Shown: positions 51,406 to 60,190, counted from the first letter of the stretch. The stretch: 64,000 nucleotides of DNA from Roseicella frigidaeris (GCF_003258945.1 NZ_QLIX01000006.1:124001-188000), one strand, 5' to 3'. The notes: generated by a model not told the origin, from the letters alone. A program made the numbers and translations.

Positions 51406-53195
51406 GCCAGGCGCTCCCGCGTCACGGCGGGCAAGGGCCCGGGCCGCGCCGCCTGCCGCTCCGCCCGCAGCGCCGCGGTCGCCGCCGCATCCACCCGCCA
51501 GTCGGGCGTGAGCACCACGCCGTAGTCGCGCCGCGCCGCCTCGGGCGAGACGAGGCCGTTGCGGGCGTCGCGCAGCACCAGGGCCGGGTCGCGCGCCAGC
51601 GGGTCGCCCCAGCCGCCGCCGCCCGGCACCTCCAGGCGGGAGATGTCGTCGCGCTTCAGGGTGATGCAGAATTTCGAGGGCAGCGCCTCCGTCACCCCGT
51701 CCCGCACCAGCCAGTTCATCGAGGGCGCGCCGGCGCCGCCGCCCTGCAGGCCGAAGGGCAGGAAGGCGCGGCGGTCGGCCCGCACCTGCAGCACGCCCTC
51801 CTCCTCGAGGAAGCGGTATTCGCGGCAGAAGGGCGCGCCGCCGCGATACTGGCCAGGGCCCATGGTGTCGGGCAGGAATTCGTAGCGGGTGATCTGGATC
51901 GGCTGCTCCGCCTCCGTCACCTCGATCGAGGGCGAGGCCATGTTGGCGAACATGTGGCTGTTGCCGTCGCAGCCATCGGCGAAGGGCCGGCCGCCCCAGG
52001 CGGAGCAGGTGAAGTCGACATAGATGAAGGGCTCGCGCCGCACCCCGTCGCCGCCCGGCGGCCGCCGCCAGCCGCCGACCGAGACGCCGAGATTGCCGCC
52101 ATCCCCGGCGGCGCCGACGCGGTCCGGCAGCATCTGCGCCAGGGCGCCGAAGAGGCAATCGACCATGCGGAAGCCGGTGAGGCCGCGCGCCGCGCAGGCC
52201 GCCGGCAGCACGGCATTGGCGATGCTGCCCTCGGGCGCCACCACCTCGATGGCGCGGAAATACCCCTCGTTGTTCGGGATGTTGGCCGGCAGGATGCTGC
52301 GGATGCCGCAATAGCTGGCCGAGCGGGTGAAGCTCAGCGTGTTGTTGATGGCGCCCTTCACCTGCGGGCTGGTGCCGGTCCAGTCCACCAGCATCCGGTC
52401 GCCGCGCTTCTCGACCCGCACGCGGAGCGGGATCGGCTTGCCCAGCTCGACGCCGTCGTCGTCGATATGGTCCTCGAAGCGCCACTCGCCATCCGGCAGG
52501 TCGCGCAGCGCCGCGCGGGTCAGCGCCTCGGCATGGTCGAGCAGCGCCCCCATGGAGAGCCGCGTCGTCTCGACTCCGACGCGCGCCACCAGGTCACGGA
52601 AGGCGCGCTCGGCGATGGTGCAGGCGGCGAGCTGGGCGCGGAGATCGCCGAAGACCTTCACCGGCACCCGCACGTTGCGCTCGATCAGCGCCCGCAGCGT
52701 CTCGTTCATCCGGCCGCGCTCGTAGAGGCGGAGCGGCGGGATGCGCAGCCCTTCCTGGAAGATCTCGGTGCTGTCCGAGGCGTTGGAGCCCGGCACCCGG
52801 CCGCCGACATCGGTGTGGTGGCAGATGGTGGCGGCGATCGCCAGCCGCTCGCCGCCCATGAAGATCGGCTGGAAGAGGAAGATGTCGGGCAGGTGCATCC
52901 CGCCCTCGAAGGGATCGTTGAGGACGAAGATGTCGCCCTCCGCCATGCTGTCGCCGTAGCGGCGCAGCACCGCGCCGAGCGCCTCGGGGATGCTGCCGAG
53001 ATGGCTCGGCAGGGTCAGCCCCTGCGCCACCAGCCGGCCCTGCCCGTCGCAGAAGGCGGTGCTGTAGTCCATGTTGTCCTTCAGCACGGCGGAATAGGTC
53101 GTGCGATGGACGGTCAGCGCCATCTCGTCCGCGATGGAGAAGAGAGCGTTGCGGAAGAGCTCGAACTCGATGGGGTCGATCGCCGTCGCTGTCAT
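51402..53195 (-). CDS. hyuB: Hydantoinase B / oxoprolinase-type beta subunit 2
   Basis: A 597-residue HyuB-family subunit beginning IDPIEFELFRNALFSIADEMALTVHRT. It contains NDPFEGGMHLPDIFLFQPIF, ATICHHTDVGGRVPGSNA, GGNLGVSVGGWR and the Gly-rich EVPGGGGWGDPLARDP end. It is the first gene of the eight-gene operon; GGAAGGGCAGGG precedes the ATG at 53195, and the 129 bases upstream to the transposase-derived gene must hold the promoter. A motif pair (NDPFEGGMHLPDIF here, NDPYCGGQHLPDIC in HyuB1) shows both are complete and probably active. It works with HyuA2. Confidence 0.9.
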   Translation of the reverse strand: MTATAIDPIEFELFRNALFSIADEMALTVHRTTYSAVLKDNMDYSTAFCDGQGRLVAQGLTLPSHLGSIPEALGAVLRRYGDSMAEGDIFVLNDPFEGGMHLPDIFLFQPIFMGGERLAIAATICHHTDVGGRVPGSNASDSTEIFQEGLRIPPLRLYERGRMNETLRALIERNVRVPVKVFGDLRAQLAACTIAERAFRDLVARVGVETTRLSMGALLDHAEALTRAALRDLPDGEWRFEDHIDDDGVELGKPIPLRVRVEKRGDRMLVDWTGTSPQVKGAINNTLSFTRSASYCGIRSILPANIPNNEGYFRAIEVVAPEGSIANAVLPAACAARGLTGFRMVDCLFGALAQMLPDRVGAAGDGGNLGVSVGGWRRPPGGDGVRREPFIYVDFTCSAWGGRPFADGCDGNSHMFANMASPSIEVTEAEQPIQITRYEFLPDTMGPGQYRGGAPFCREYRFLEEEGVLQVRADRRAFLPFGLQGGGAGAPSMNWLVRDGVTEALPSKFCITLKRDDISRLEVPGGGGWGDPLARDPALVLRDARNGLVSPEAARRDYGVVLTPDWRVDAAATAALRAERQAARPGPLPAVTRERLA

Positions 53196-53324
53196 GCCCT
53201 GCCCTTCCGTCGCGGGCGCAGCTTGGCACGGGCGGGCGGCGGCGCCACCCCATCACCTGGCGGCCATGCAGGGCCGCCGGACCGGCCTTGCCCGCGGCGC
53301 GAGCAGCGGGGCGCCGCGTCTGCA

Positions 53325-53903
53325 TCAGGGCGGGGCGAAGCGCTTCGACCAGACCGGGCGGCCGCCCACCGTCGCCAGCACCTTGCCGGCCACCCGCAGG
53401 AAGCCGGGCGGCGGCCAGCGGCGCGGGATGTCAGCGATCGCGCGCCAGATGCGGCGGAACAGCCATTCGGACAAATCCGGGTCGGGCATCATCCAGGGCA
53501 CCATCGGCAGCGCCGTGTAGAGGCCGAGCCGGCGGGCCAGCACCAGGCCGCGCATCTGCAGCAGCCGCATGGCGCGGCGGGCGGCGCGGCAGAGCCAGTA
53601 TTCGATGGCCCGCAGCGCCGGCGGGCAGCGCCGGTCCGCCAGCGCCTCCAGCAGCCGCAGCCAGAGCCCGGCATGGGTCAGGCGGCGGAAATGCCGGCCG
53701 ACCGTGTCCGGCTTGCCGAAGCGCTCCGGCAGCAGCCGCCAGGGGAGGTCGGCGACGGCCATGTGCAGGATGGCGTCCATCCGCCCGCGCGGATCGGCGA
53801 GCGGCCGGCCGGGCAGCGCCGCATCCCGCAGATGCGGCAGCAGCGCCGCCCATTCGGCATCGGAGAGCGGGGCCCAGTCGCGGCGCGGGGTGAAATGCGG
53901 CAT
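53325..53903 (-). CDS. DUF4096/IS5-type transposase-derived protein
   Basis: A 192-residue protein. Residues 11-88 match the N-terminal DUF4096 domain of IS5-group transposases: APLSDAEWAALLPHL, GRMDAILHMAVADLPWRLLPE and RHFRRLTHAGLWLRLLEALAD. The remainder, about residues 90-192, has no DDE catalytic domain; instead there is a basic, hydrophobic segment (RAIEYWLCRAARRAMRLLQM and WLFRRIWRAIADIPRRW). No inverted repeats or target duplication were seen. GGGAGGGG precedes the ATG. The intact frame with a good ribosome-binding site, but no catalytic domain, fits a truncated or domesticated transposase, perhaps a DNA-binding protein. It lies directly upstream of the hyu-dct operon on the same strand. 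Confidence 0.7.
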   Translation of the reverse strand: MPHFTPRRDWAPLSDAEWAALLPHLRDAALPGRPLADPRGRMDAILHMAVADLPWRLLPERFGKPDTVGRHFRRLTHAGLWLRLLEALADRRCPPALRAIEYWLCRAARRAMRLLQMRGLVLARRLGLYTALPMVPWMMPDPDLSEWLFRRIWRAIADIPRRWPPPGFLRVAGKVLATVGGRPVWSKRFAPP

Positions 53904-53982
53904 GCGGACCCCTCCCGGTGACGGGGCCGCACGATAGACATTTATTCCTGTTGCGTCAAGCTCGTTCCGACGACGCCGGTGG

Positions 53983-54687
53983 TCAGAGCATGGTGACGCG
54001 GCCGGTCGCCAGCTCGTAGATCCCGCCCCGCACCGCCAGCGCGCCGCGCTGGATCAGCGGCGAGAGGAGCGGCGAGCCGGTCCGCAGCACCTCCACGCTG
54101 TGCCGCACATTCGCCTCCAGCGCCCGGCGGGCCAGGTCGCCGCCCGTCTCCTTCAGCGCCGGCTCGATCCCCGGCTTCATCGCGGTGACGAGGCCGGCGA
54201 TGCTGCCGGGCAGGTCGTTCCCCTTCTGCAGGGCCTGCACCGTCGCATCCACCGCGCCGCAACTGGTATGGCCGAGGACGAGGATGGCCTTGGTGCCGAG
54301 CACCGCGGCGCCGAATTCGAGGCTCGCCAGCCCCTCGGGCGTGACGAAATTGCCGGCGACGCGCACGACGAAGAGGTTGCCCGGCGCCTCGTCGAAGACC
54401 AGCTCCGGCGCCACGCGGGAATCGGCGCAGCCGAGCACGGCGGCGTAGGGGGCCTGCCCCGCGGCGCGGCGCACGCGCTTGGCCGAGACGTCCCGCGCCT
54501 TCGGCGTGTTCGCGGCATAGCGGGCATTGCCGGCGGCGAGCCGCGCGAAGGCCGCGCCCGGATCCTCCGCGGCGCGCGCCGGCGGCTGGGCGCTGGCCGG
54601 GGCGGCGAGCTGCGTCACCGCCAGGGCGCCGAGACCCGCGGCGAGGAGCCCTCGCCGCCCCGTCGCGGGCTTGCAGCAATGGCACAT
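53983..54687 (-). CDS. Exported beta-carbonic anhydrase
   Basis: A 234-residue beta-class carbonic anhydrase that interconverts CO2 and bicarbonate. Zinc ligands and the Asp/Arg dyad are visible as Cys87, Asp89, Arg91 (GCADSRVAPE) and His140, Cys143 (GHTSCGAVDA). The N-terminus is unusual: MCHCCKPATGRRGLLAAGLGALAV has a CHCC cluster before a twin-arginine-like leader ending in PASA, so the mature enzyme is likely periplasmic, a location known for Tat-type beta-CAs. GGGAGGGG precedes the ATG. It is a single gene; the region between it and the peptidase gene contains structured repeat R3. Confidence 0.9.
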   Translation of the reverse strand: MCHCCKPATGRRGLLAAGLGALAVTQLAAPASAQPPARAAEDPGAAFARLAAGNARYAANTPKARDVSAKRVRRAAGQAPYAAVLGCADSRVAPELVFDEAPGNLFVVRVAGNFVTPEGLASLEFGAAVLGTKAILVLGHTSCGAVDATVQALQKGNDLPGSIAGLVTAMKPGIEPALKETGGDLARRALEANVRHSVEVLRTGSPLLSPLIQRGALAVRGGIYELATGRVTML

Positions 54688-54925
54688 GTGCCGTCCCCTC
54701 CCTTTCGATATGCGAAGACCAGCCCGAAGGCGCTCCGTCGTCGCAGGACACTACACCCGGAGCAACGGCATGCCCTTGGCGCCGCGTCCCGCATCGGACC
54801 CCGGCGTCCCAGCGATCGCCGTCGAGGCCGCGGAGGCGACCGCAGTCGGCCGCTGCGCCTCGACTATTCCCCTGCATTGATGGTGGCGCATCAATGTCCG
54901 CAAGCCCCGGCTTGGCGCGGCGATA
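54688..54925. other. Spacer upstream of the carbonic anhydrase gene
   Basis: About 240 bases without a convincing gene between the carbonic anhydrase start and structured repeat R3. It presumably holds the carbonic anhydrase promoter; no consensus site was recognised. Confidence 0.4.
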
Positions 54926-55111
54926 TCATACCGAAGGTATGAATGTTTCCTTTATGCCGAGCGCCCGAATGGGCGCCGCCGGTCGCGCCGTCAGGCGCGC
55001 CTGTCAGCGCGACGCGGCGCAGCCAAGCCAAGCAAACCGGAGGTTTGCGCCCGGCGCCAAGGGGACTGCCCATCGGGGCCGTTGATGGGTCACCAGCAAC
55101 GGCCGTTCGTA
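54926..55111 (+). repeat. Structured dispersed repeat, copy R3
   Basis: The longest copy. In order it can form TCATACC-GAA-GGTATGA (54926-54942), GCGCCC-GAAT-GGGCGC (54961-54976), GTCGCGC...GCGCGAC, CAAACC-GGA-GGTTTG (about 55033-55047) and GGCCGTTG...CAACGGCC. Its right end abuts the stop codon (55112) of the minus-strand peptidase gene. Confidence 0.85.
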
Positions 55112-57241
55112 TCAGGCCTCCGGGCGCGCCGGCCCCGCCGCCTCCCAGCCGATGGCCCGCCGCAGGAAGGCCGAGCCGAGGGCGGCGAAGCGCGCCACCT
55201 CGTCATTGTCCTTGCCATAGCCATGGCCGCCCGCCGCCGGCTCGTGGAACAGCGCCGGATAGCCCAGCGCCTGCAGCTTCGCCGCCATCTTGCGGGCATG
55301 GCCGGGATGCACCCGGTCGTCCCGCCGCGTCGTCGCCAGCAGGATCGGCGGGTAGCGCCGCCCGGCCTCCGCCCGGTGATAGGCCGAGACCCGCTGGAGG
55401 AATTCCCAGTCCTCCGGCGCGTCGGGGTCGCCGTATTCGGCGATCCAGCTCGCCCCGGCGAGCAGCTTGCTGTAGCGGCGCATGTCGATCAGCGGGATGG
55501 TGCAGAACAGCGCCCCGAACCGCTCCGGATAGCGCACCAGCATGTTGGCGATCAGCAGCCCGCCATTGGAGCCGCCCTCGGCGGCGATGCGCCCGGGCCG
55601 CGTCACGCCGCGCCGCACCAGATCGGCGGCGACGGCGGCGAAATCATCGTGCGAGAGGTATTTGCGCTCGCGCCGCCCGGCCTCGTGCCAGGCGGTGCCG
55701 AACTCGCCGCCGCCGCGGATATGGGCCAGCACCGTGGTGCCGCCGCGCTCCAGCCAGAGCTTGCCCTGGATGGACTGGTAATAGGGCATGCTGGCGACGC
55801 GGAAGCCGCCATAGCCGGTGAGATGCCCGGGCGCATCGCCATCCGGCGGGCCGGCCGGGCCGGTCTGCACATAGGGGATGCGCTCGCCATCGCTGGAGAC
55901 CGCCTCGTGCCGCGTCACCACCAGCCCGGCGGCGTCGAAGACCGCCGGGGCCCGCTTCAGCAGCACCGGGGCGGCGAGGTCGGTGTCGGTCCGCTGCAGG
56001 CTGGGCGGGGTGACGGGGTCCTGCACCATCAGCATCAGCGTGCCGTCCGACTCCTCGCGCGCGGCATCGAGCGGCCAGAGCGAGGCGGTGCCGATCTCCG
56101 GCAGGCCGGGCAGCGCGGCGGCGGCCCAGGGGCCCTCTCCCTCGCCCTCCCCCTGGCTTTCCCCTTGGCCGTCCCTGGGCGTCAGCACCTGGTAGGCCGG
56201 CCGCAGCTCATCCAGCACGGCGAGGATGAGGCGGCCGTCGCACCAGTGCATGTACTGCAGGGCCCGGCGCGGCGCCGGGGTGAAGAGGCGGACGACGTCC
56301 CGCCCGCCGGCGAGGAAGGCGTCGAGCCGGAGGCCGAGCACCGCATCCGCCGGATGGGTGGCGCCGCCGATGGTCCAGGGGGTGCGCAGCCGCACCGCCA
56401 GCCAGCCGCGCTGCCAGCTCGGCTCGGCATCCGCGGGCAGGTCGAGCGCCTGGCGCGGGCCGCTGCCGTCGCCGAGATGCAGCCGGCGCTCGTAGAAGCT
56501 GCGGAGGTCGATGAAGGTGACCTGGCCGCCCGCCTCGCGGTCCACCGAGGCGCCGACCGCCATGTGCTCGGGCGGGCAGGCGAAGATCACGGGGGCGGCG
56601 GCCGGATCGGTGCCGCGGGCCCAGCGGCGCACGGTGCGGGCATAGCCGGAGGCGGTCGCCATCCCCTCCCCCCAGGCGGAGGCGAGCAGCAGCGTATCGG
56701 CGTCGAGCCAGGCGACGTCGCTCTTCGCCTCGGGCAGGCGGAAGCCGTCCGCGAGGAATTCGCGGCGGGCGAGGTGGAACTCGCGCAGCACGGTGGCGTC
56801 GCCGCCGCCGCGCGAGAGGCTGAGCAGCGCCGTCTCGCCGGCCCCGGGCTGCGCCCGGACGCCCTTGAAGACCCAGTCCTCGCCCTCGGCGGCGGCGAGC
56901 GCATCGAGATCGAGCAGGATCTCCCAGTCCGGCGCCTCGGTGCGGAAGCTGGCCTCCGTGGTGCGGCGCCAGAGGCCGCGGGGATGCGCGGCATCCTGCC
57001 AGAAATTGTAGAGCAGCCCGCCGCGGCGGCTGACGAAGGGCAGCTTGTCCGGCCGGTCGAGGATGGCTTTCACCGCGGCGCGGTCGGCCTCGAAGCGGGC
57101 ATCCGCGAGGCGGGCCAGGGTTGCGGCGTTCTGGGCGGCGACCCAGGCGAGGGCGCGGGGGCCCTCGACCTCCTCGAGCCAGAGATAGGGGTCGTCGTCG
57201 GGGGTGGCGAGGGTTGGGCGGGGGTCGGGATTTGCGGGCAT
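55112..57241 (-). CDS. Prolyl oligopeptidase family serine peptidase (S9)
   Basis: A 709-residue S9A-type peptidase with an N-terminal beta-propeller and a C-terminal alpha/beta hydrolase domain. The catalytic Ser558 lies in AAEGGSNGGLLIANM; the aspartate and histidine are expected near TRRDDRVHPGHA and AAGGHGYGKDND. DPYLWLEEVEGPRALAWV at the start and GGFRVASMPYYQSIQGKLWLERGG in the hinge are typical. There is no signal peptide. A low-complexity insertion of Gly, Glu and Gln (GQGESQGEGEGEGPW) breaks the propeller. The ATG at 57241 was chosen because GAGG lies just upstream. It cleaves short proline-containing peptides. A structured repeat follows its stop. Confidence 0.9.
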   Translation of the reverse strand: MPANPDPRPTLATPDDDPYLWLEEVEGPRALAWVAAQNAATLARLADARFEADRAAVKAILDRPDKLPFVSRRGGLLYNFWQDAAHPRGLWRRTTEASFRTEAPDWEILLDLDALAAAEGEDWVFKGVRAQPGAGETALLSLSRGGGDATVLREFHLARREFLADGFRLPEAKSDVAWLDADTLLLASAWGEGMATASGYARTVRRWARGTDPAAAPVIFACPPEHMAVGASVDREAGGQVTFIDLRSFYERRLHLGDGSGPRQALDLPADAEPSWQRGWLAVRLRTPWTIGGATHPADAVLGLRLDAFLAGGRDVVRLFTPAPRRALQYMHWCDGRLILAVLDELRPAYQVLTPRDGQGESQGEGEGEGPWAAAALPGLPEIGTASLWPLDAAREESDGTLMLMVQDPVTPPSLQRTDTDLAAPVLLKRAPAVFDAAGLVVTRHEAVSSDGERIPYVQTGPAGPPDGDAPGHLTGYGGFRVASMPYYQSIQGKLWLERGGTTVLAHIRGGGEFGTAWHEAGRRERKYLSHDDFAAVAADLVRRGVTRPGRIAAEGGSNGGLLIANMLVRYPERFGALFCTIPLIDMRRYSKLLAGASWIAEYGDPDAPEDWEFLQRVSAYHRAEAGRRYPPILLATTRRDDRVHPGHARKMAAKLQALGYPALFHEPAAGGHGYGKDNDEVARFAALGSAFLRRAIGWEAAGPARPEA

Positions 57242-57465
57242 CAGCCGATCCTCTTTCCGCTGGCGCGGCGCCATGGGGCGGGCGGGGCTAGGAGAGAGGG
57301 CCTAGCGGGGTGGCGGCAGGAGCGCCATGGGCGACCGGCCCCGCCTGTGCGGCGGGGCACGTCACGCGCCGTGCGGACCGGGGCGGCGGCGGGCGCCCGA
57401 CGCATTCTCCCTTCCCGCGAGGGCGCGGTCTGCCATGCTCCCGAGCCTCAAGCCTGGATCCCCCC

Positions 57466-58014
57466 ATGGCCATCCTCCTCGCCTTCTCCCCCTTCCTCGC
57501 CTTCGCCCTCCTCGATCGCCTCGCCGGCCCCACCCCCGGCCTGGTCGCCGGCGCGTTCGTCGCCGCGGGGCTGCTGCTGCGGGACCGGCTGGCGGGCCGC
57601 GCGCCGAAGCTGCTCGAGCTCGGCACCATGCTCCTCTTCGGCGCCCTCGCCCTCATCGCCCTGGTGCTGCGGCCGGACTGGTCGGTGATCGGCGTCCGCC
57701 TCGCCGTCGATGCCGGGCTGCTGCTCATCATCCTCGCCTCGCTGGCGCTGCGCCGGCCCTTCACCCTGGCCTATGCGCGCGAGCAGGTGGCGCCGGCGCT
57801 CTGGGCCTCGCCGGGCTTCCTGCGGACCAACATGGTCATCAGCGGCGTCTGGGGGTTGGCCTTCGCGGTGATGGTCGCGGCCGAGGCGGCGCTGCTGCTG
57901 GTGCCGGGGATGCCGCCGAAGCTTGGCATCCTCGTCATCGTCCTGGCGCTGGTCGGCGCCATCCAGTTCACCGGCTGGTATCCGGCGCGGGTGCGGGCGC
58001 GGCACGCCGCCTGA
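57466..58014 (+). CDS. Integral membrane protein, four to five segments
   Basis: A 182-residue hydrophobic protein starting MAILLAFSPFLAFALLDRLAGPTPG. Predicted segments lie near residues 1-16, 22-38, 50-65, 76-92, 122-140 and 150-168; the loop LRRPFTLAYAREQVAPALW and the ending GWYPARVRARHAA are the main soluble parts. The RPFTLAYARE motif recalls small membrane proteins of unknown function in alphaproteobacteria. No ribosome-binding site is clear before the ATG at 57466. It is divergent from the peptidase gene over 224 bases and converges with the thioesterase gene. No function is proposed. Confidence 0.7.
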   Translation: MAILLAFSPFLAFALLDRLAGPTPGLVAGAFVAAGLLLRDRLAGRAPKLLELGTMLLFGALALIALVLRPDWSVIGVRLAVDAGLLLIILASLALRRPFTLAYAREQVAPALWASPGFLRTNMVISGVWGLAFAVMVAAEAALLLVPGMPPKLGILVIVLALVGAIQFTGWYPARVRARHAA

Positions 58015-58047
58015 GCCCGGCGGCCGCCGCGCGCCCGGGCGGCGCCC

Positions 58048-58494
58048 TCAATCGGTGATGCCCTCGCGGTCCTCGATCGCCATCAGCGTCGCCGTCAGCA
58101 GGGCGACCAGCCGCTCCTGGCCGCCGCTCGCGGCGAAGACCTCGGTCTGCGCCAGGGTCAGGGTGCGGCCCGCCTTCACCACCCGGCCGCGCGCCAGGAT
58201 GCGCTCGCCCCGGGCCGGCGCCAGCAGGTTGATCTTGAACTCGGTGGTCAGCACGCCCCGGCCCGGCGGCATCAGGCTGAGCGCCGCATAGCCCGCGGCG
58301 CTATCGGCAATGGCGCTGACCGCGCCGGCATGGACGAAGCCGTGCTGCTGCGAGATCGCCGGCCCCGGCCTCAGCGAGATCGCCACCTGCCCCGGCGCGA
58401 CATGGTCGAGCACGGCGCCGAGGGTGCGCATGAGGCCCTGCCGGGCGAAGCTCGCACGGATGCGCGGCGCGACATCCTCCGCCCCGGCCGTCAC
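58048..58494 (-). CDS. PaaI-type hot-dog thioesterase
   Basis: A 148-residue hot-dog thioesterase of the PaaI/YigI group. The signature HGFVHAGAVSAIADSAAGYAA places the catalytic Asp/Glu in the central helix; FKINLLAPARGERILARGRVVKAGR and LVALLTATLMAIEDREG complete the domain. It hydrolyses acyl-CoA esters, often phenylacetyl or hydroxyphenylacetyl types, in catabolism. It starts with a GTG at 58494 overlapping the amidohydrolase stop codon (GTGA), so the two are translated together. The pairing of a deaminase-like enzyme with a thioesterase is not obviously explained. Confidence 0.85.
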   Translation of the reverse strand: MTAGAEDVAPRIRASFARQGLMRTLGAVLDHVAPGQVAISLRPGPAISQQHGFVHAGAVSAIADSAAGYAALSLMPPGRGVLTTEFKINLLAPARGERILARGRVVKAGRTLTLAQTEVFAASGGQERLVALLTATLMAIEDREGITD

Positions 58495-59666
58495 GCCGGA
58501 CCCCCGCCCGCCACCACCCGCCCCCGATACACCACCAGCCGCCGCGGCGGGTGCTGCGCCACCGCTTCCCCCACCGTCTCGACCGGCAGGGCGACGAAGC
58601 TCGCCACCCCGCCCGGCGCCAGCGAGGGCGGCTCGATCCCCATCGCCCGCGGCGCGGCCTCGGTCATCATGCGCAGCAGCGCCGCGATCGCCGCATCGGT
58701 GCGCGCATCCAGCCGCCAGCCGATGATCGCCGCGCGCTCCAGCATGTCGCCGGTGCCATAGGGGCTCCAGGTGTCGCGCATGTTGTCGTTGCCGAGCAGG
58801 ACAGAGACGCCCAGCTCGGCCAGGCGCAGCAGCGGCGGCAGGGCGGCGCCGCCGGCGCCGTGGCTGACCAGGCCGACGCCGCTCTCGGCCATCTCCGCCG
58901 CCGCCCGCAGCAGCCGCGCCTCCGGCGCCGCGCCGAGGGCGAAGCCGTGGCTGACCCAGACCTGGCCCTGCAGGCCGCCGGCGCGCGTGCGGGCGCAGAT
59001 CTCGGCCAGCGAGAACAGGCCGAGCTCGCCCGCCTCGTGCAGATGGATGTCGAGCCCGACGCCATGCCGCCCGGCCAGCGCAAACAGCGCGTCGAGCTGG
59101 CCGCGCGGGTCGCGGTCCACCTCGCAGGGGTCGAGGCCGCCGAGCAGGTCGGCGCCCATCCGCAGCGCCTCCTCCAGCAGCTCGAGCGTGCCGGGCGCGC
59201 GCATCACCCCGGCCTGCGGGAAGGCGACGGTCTGGATGTGGCACTGCCCCGCATGCGCCTCGCGCACCGCCAGCACCGCCTCGAGGTTGCGCAGGCCGAA
59301 GGCCGGGGTGATGTCGACATGGCTGCGGAGGTGGACGCTGCCCTGGGCGATGCAGCGCCGCAGCAGCGCGGTCGCGCGCGGCCCGGCCGGCAGGGCGGGC
59401 AGCACCCGCGCATCGGTCTCGATCCGGCTCATCCGGTCCGGGCCGGCGGCGTGCGGCATCCAGGGCAGGCCGAACAGCGCCTTGTCGAGATGGACGTGGA
59501 AATCCGTCAGCGCCGGCAGCAGCAAGGCGCCGCCGCAGTCGACGATCTCCGGCCCGCCGGCGGGGACCTCCGGCGGCGCGTCGAGGATGGCGGCGACGCG
59601 GCCGTCCCGCACCAGCACATGCAGGCCCGCGCGGCCATCCGGCAGACGGCAATTGCTCAGCAGCAT
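58491..59666 (-). CDS. Amidohydrolase of the cytosine-deaminase type
   Basis: A 391-residue metal-dependent hydrolase of the CodA/Atz branch. The metal site is His57 and His59 in TDFHVHLDKALFG, with SHVDITPAFGLRNLEAV, a metal-ligand His region in DIHLHEAGELG, VSHGFALG and LGNDNMRDTWSPYGTGDMLERA, the last resembling the active-site Asp region of cytosine deaminase. The substrate may be cytosine, a triazine-like or other cyclic amidine; this cannot be decided. AGGGGAG lies upstream of the ATG at 59666. It is first in a two-gene operon with the thioesterase and divergent from the DUF427 gene. Confidence 0.85.
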   Translation of the reverse strand: MLLSNCRLPDGRAGLHVLVRDGRVAAILDAPPEVPAGGPEIVDCGGALLLPALTDFHVHLDKALFGLPWMPHAAGPDRMSRIETDARVLPALPAGPRATALLRRCIAQGSVHLRSHVDITPAFGLRNLEAVLAVREAHAGQCHIQTVAFPQAGVMRAPGTLELLEEALRMGADLLGGLDPCEVDRDPRGQLDALFALAGRHGVGLDIHLHEAGELGLFSLAEICARTRAGGLQGQVWVSHGFALGAAPEARLLRAAAEMAESGVGLVSHGAGGAALPPLLRLAELGVSVLLGNDNMRDTWSPYGTGDMLERAAIIGWRLDARTDAAIAALLRMMTEAAPRAMGIEPPSLAPGGVASFVALPVETVGEAVAQHPPRRLVVYRGRVVAGGGPA

Positions 59667-59807
59667 GATGGGCTCTCCCCTCGGCCGGCGGCAGTCTGGC
59701 AGGGGCGCCGGCCTGCCGGCCAGCCCGGCGGGGCTGCCAATGGGGCTGCCAGCGGGATTGGATGTGGCGCCCGGCGACGCCATCTCTTCCGCCGGAGGTG
59801 CATCGCC

Positions 59808-60167
59808 ATGAAGCAGCCCGGCCCGGATCATCCCATCGCCATCGAGCCCAATCCGAAGCGCGTGCGCGTCACCTTCAACGGGCAGGTGGTGGCCGAGAGC
59901 GGGCGCGCCCTCACCCTGCGGGAGGCCAGCTACCCGCCGGTGCAGTACATCCCGCGCGAGGATGCGGCGATGGCGCTGCTGCAGCGGACGGAGCGCAGCA
60001 CGCATTGCCCCTACAAGGGCGATGCCGCCTATTACAGCATCGAGGCCGGCCCCCGCCGCGCCGAGAACGCGATCTGGAGCTACGAGGCGCCCTACCCCGC
60101 CGTGGCGGCGATCGCCGGGCATCTCGCCTTCTACCCGGACCGGGTGGACGCGATCGAGGAGCTGTAG
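59808..60167 (+). CDS. DUF427 family protein
   Basis: A 119-residue protein of the DUF427 family, a small beta-tent fold. Diagnostic residues are VRVTFNGQVVAESGRALTLRE, YPPVQYIPREDAAMALL and THCPYKGDAAYYSIEA, then AIWSYEAPYPAVAAIAGHLAFYPDRVD. GGAGG lies 9 nt before the ATG at 59808. The molecular role of the family is not known; proteins of this type occur widely in bacteria and fungi, sometimes fused to other domains. It is divergent from the amidohydrolase gene and convergent to the metallophosphatase gene, with a hairpin between. Confidence 0.9.
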   Translation: MKQPGPDHPIAIEPNPKRVRVTFNGQVVAESGRALTLREASYPPVQYIPREDAAMALLQRTERSTHCPYKGDAAYYSIEAGPRRAENAIWSYEAPYPAVAAIAGHLAFYPDRVDAIEEL

Positions 60168-60190
60168 GCCTTCGGGCGCCCATCGAGACC

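Noticed and set aside
53196-54000. Complete insertion sequence around the DUF4096 gene
   Set aside because: No terminal inverted repeats or target-site duplication were found and the DDE catalytic domain is missing.
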